From the NCBI RefSeq assembly GCF_013410945.1, contig NZ_JACCCH010000001.1, positions 2,941,960 to 3,005,959 of the forward strand: 64,000 nucleotides of DNA, written 5' to 3'. Every line of letters begins with the position of its first letter. The first letter of the stretch is position 1. The translations under genes and the position numbers were made by a program. The DNA comes from Leifsonia sp. AK011. GTDB taxonomy: Bacteria > Actinomycetota > Actinomycetes > Actinomycetales > Microbacteriaceae. The notes under the pieces are model-generated. The model was given only the letters and a program-made list of their open reading frames with translations. It made no database searches and was not told the DNA's origin. Shown here piece after piece: positions 63,545-64,000 of the stretch.

Positions 63545-64000
63545 TTAGGACTCGAACGCGGTGGGGAGGAACTCCTCCACGTTCTCGGCCGTGACCACGG
63601 GTGCGTAGAGCACGATGCGGGCGGGGACGGCCGCCTCGACGAGGTCGCTCATGACCTTGCCCTGCGCGATGAGACGCGCCAGGCGGATGCCGTCAGCAGC
63701 CTGCGTCGACGGGTAGATAACCGTCGCCTGCAGAACCGAGTCACCCGACTGGATCTCACGCATGGCGTTGGCCGAACCAGCACCACCAACCATGAAGAAC
63801 TCGTCACGACCGGCCGCGTTGATGGCCGCGAGGACACCAATACCCTGGTCGTCATCGTGGTTCCAGATCGCGTCGATCTTCGGAGCGGCCGACAGCAGCT
63901 GCGAGGTCACAGCCTCACCACCGGCAACAGTGAAGTCAGCAGCAACACGGTTCGACACCGACAGGCCACAGTCCGACAGAGCGTCAGCAAAACCAGCCGA
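63545..64000 (-). CDS. Sugar ABC transporter substrate-binding protein, C-terminal part (cut by window edge)
   Basis: The last 151 codons of a periplasmic-binding-protein-like gene; the frame is open to the right edge. Segments KIDAIWNHDDDQGIGVLAAI, GRDEFFMVGGAGSANAM and QATVIYPSTQAADGIRLARL match the second lobe of RbsB-type (type 1) sugar-binding lipoproteins. It should bind a sugar outside the membrane and deliver it to an ABC permease, probably encoded beyond the window. It heads the visible oxidoreductase / isomerase / ROK operon. Confidence 0.88.
   Translation of the reverse strand, partial: SAGFADALSDCGLSVSNRVAADFTVAGGEAVTSQLLSAAPKIDAIWNHDDDQGIGVLAAINAAGRDEFFMVGGAGSANAMREIQSGDSVLQATVIYPSTQAADGIRLARLIAQGKVMSDLVEAAVPARIVLYAPVVTAENVEEFLPTAFES

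Overview
The window looks like the chromosome of a high-GC Gram-positive actinobacterium, most likely a member of the Microbacteriaceae. This is an inference from the GC-rich third codon positions, the many GTG and TTG starts preceded by GGAGG-like sites, the actinobacterial dnaX-recR-lysC-asd neighbourhood, the actinobacterial type of SRP RNA, and REP-like repeats of the 'GGTTGAGTAG...CGAAACC' kind. No rRNA, CRISPR array, transposase or phage gene was seen.

Bases 1-24362 form a cell-surface polysaccharide locus. The left, minus-strand block (1-5680) holds a tyrosine-phosphatase / BY-kinase pair that should control chain export, UDP-glucose 6-dehydrogenase, and gmd-fcl for GDP-L-fucose. A plus-strand operon (5879-15464) follows: an acyltransferase, WcaI-like and WcaF-like genes, one GT2 and four GT4 glycosyltransferases, and a Wzx-type flippase. 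Next come a minus-strand Wzy-type polymerase, a decayed fragment of an initiating sugar transferase, a second acyltransferase and the intact initiating transferase. The set implies a fucose- and glucuronate-containing, acetylated polymer made by a Wzx/Wzy route. A small module closes the locus: a CPBP protease, a DUF4012 membrane protein and a surface protein with an LVNTG-like tail. Two paralogous 47-residue membrane proteins bracket this module.

Bases 24716-41674 are mostly housekeeping: a large LuxR-type ATPase regulator, an MFS transporter, asd, lysC, recR, dnaX, ackA, pta, the SRP RNA gene ffs and tRNA-Ser(GGA). The region is rich in palindromic repeats. Two near-identical composite repeats flank a tetR / hydrolase pair lying between lysC and asd. 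A second palindrome family lies around a DUF559 gene and ackA-pta. A relative of the first family sits inside dnaX, where 33-bp units have expanded in frame.

Bases 41689-64000 hold a saccharopine-dehydrogenase-like gene, a ROK regulator, and a tandem pair of about 7.1-kb genes for secreted proteins of about 2360 residues. Each has a ThuA domain, a PQQ-type sugar dehydrogenase propeller, PKD, CBM6-like, concanavalin-like and Ig-like modules, and three cell-wall-binding repeats. The duplicated unit carries its own promoter and 3' hairpin. Beyond it lie a secreted membrane-anchored protein, a second ROK regulator, a sugar isomerase/epimerase, a Gfo/Idh/MocA oxidoreductase and the end of a sugar-binding ABC transporter protein. 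I read this as a possible surface-to-cytoplasm pathway for an oxidised (perhaps 3-keto) sugar or glycoside.
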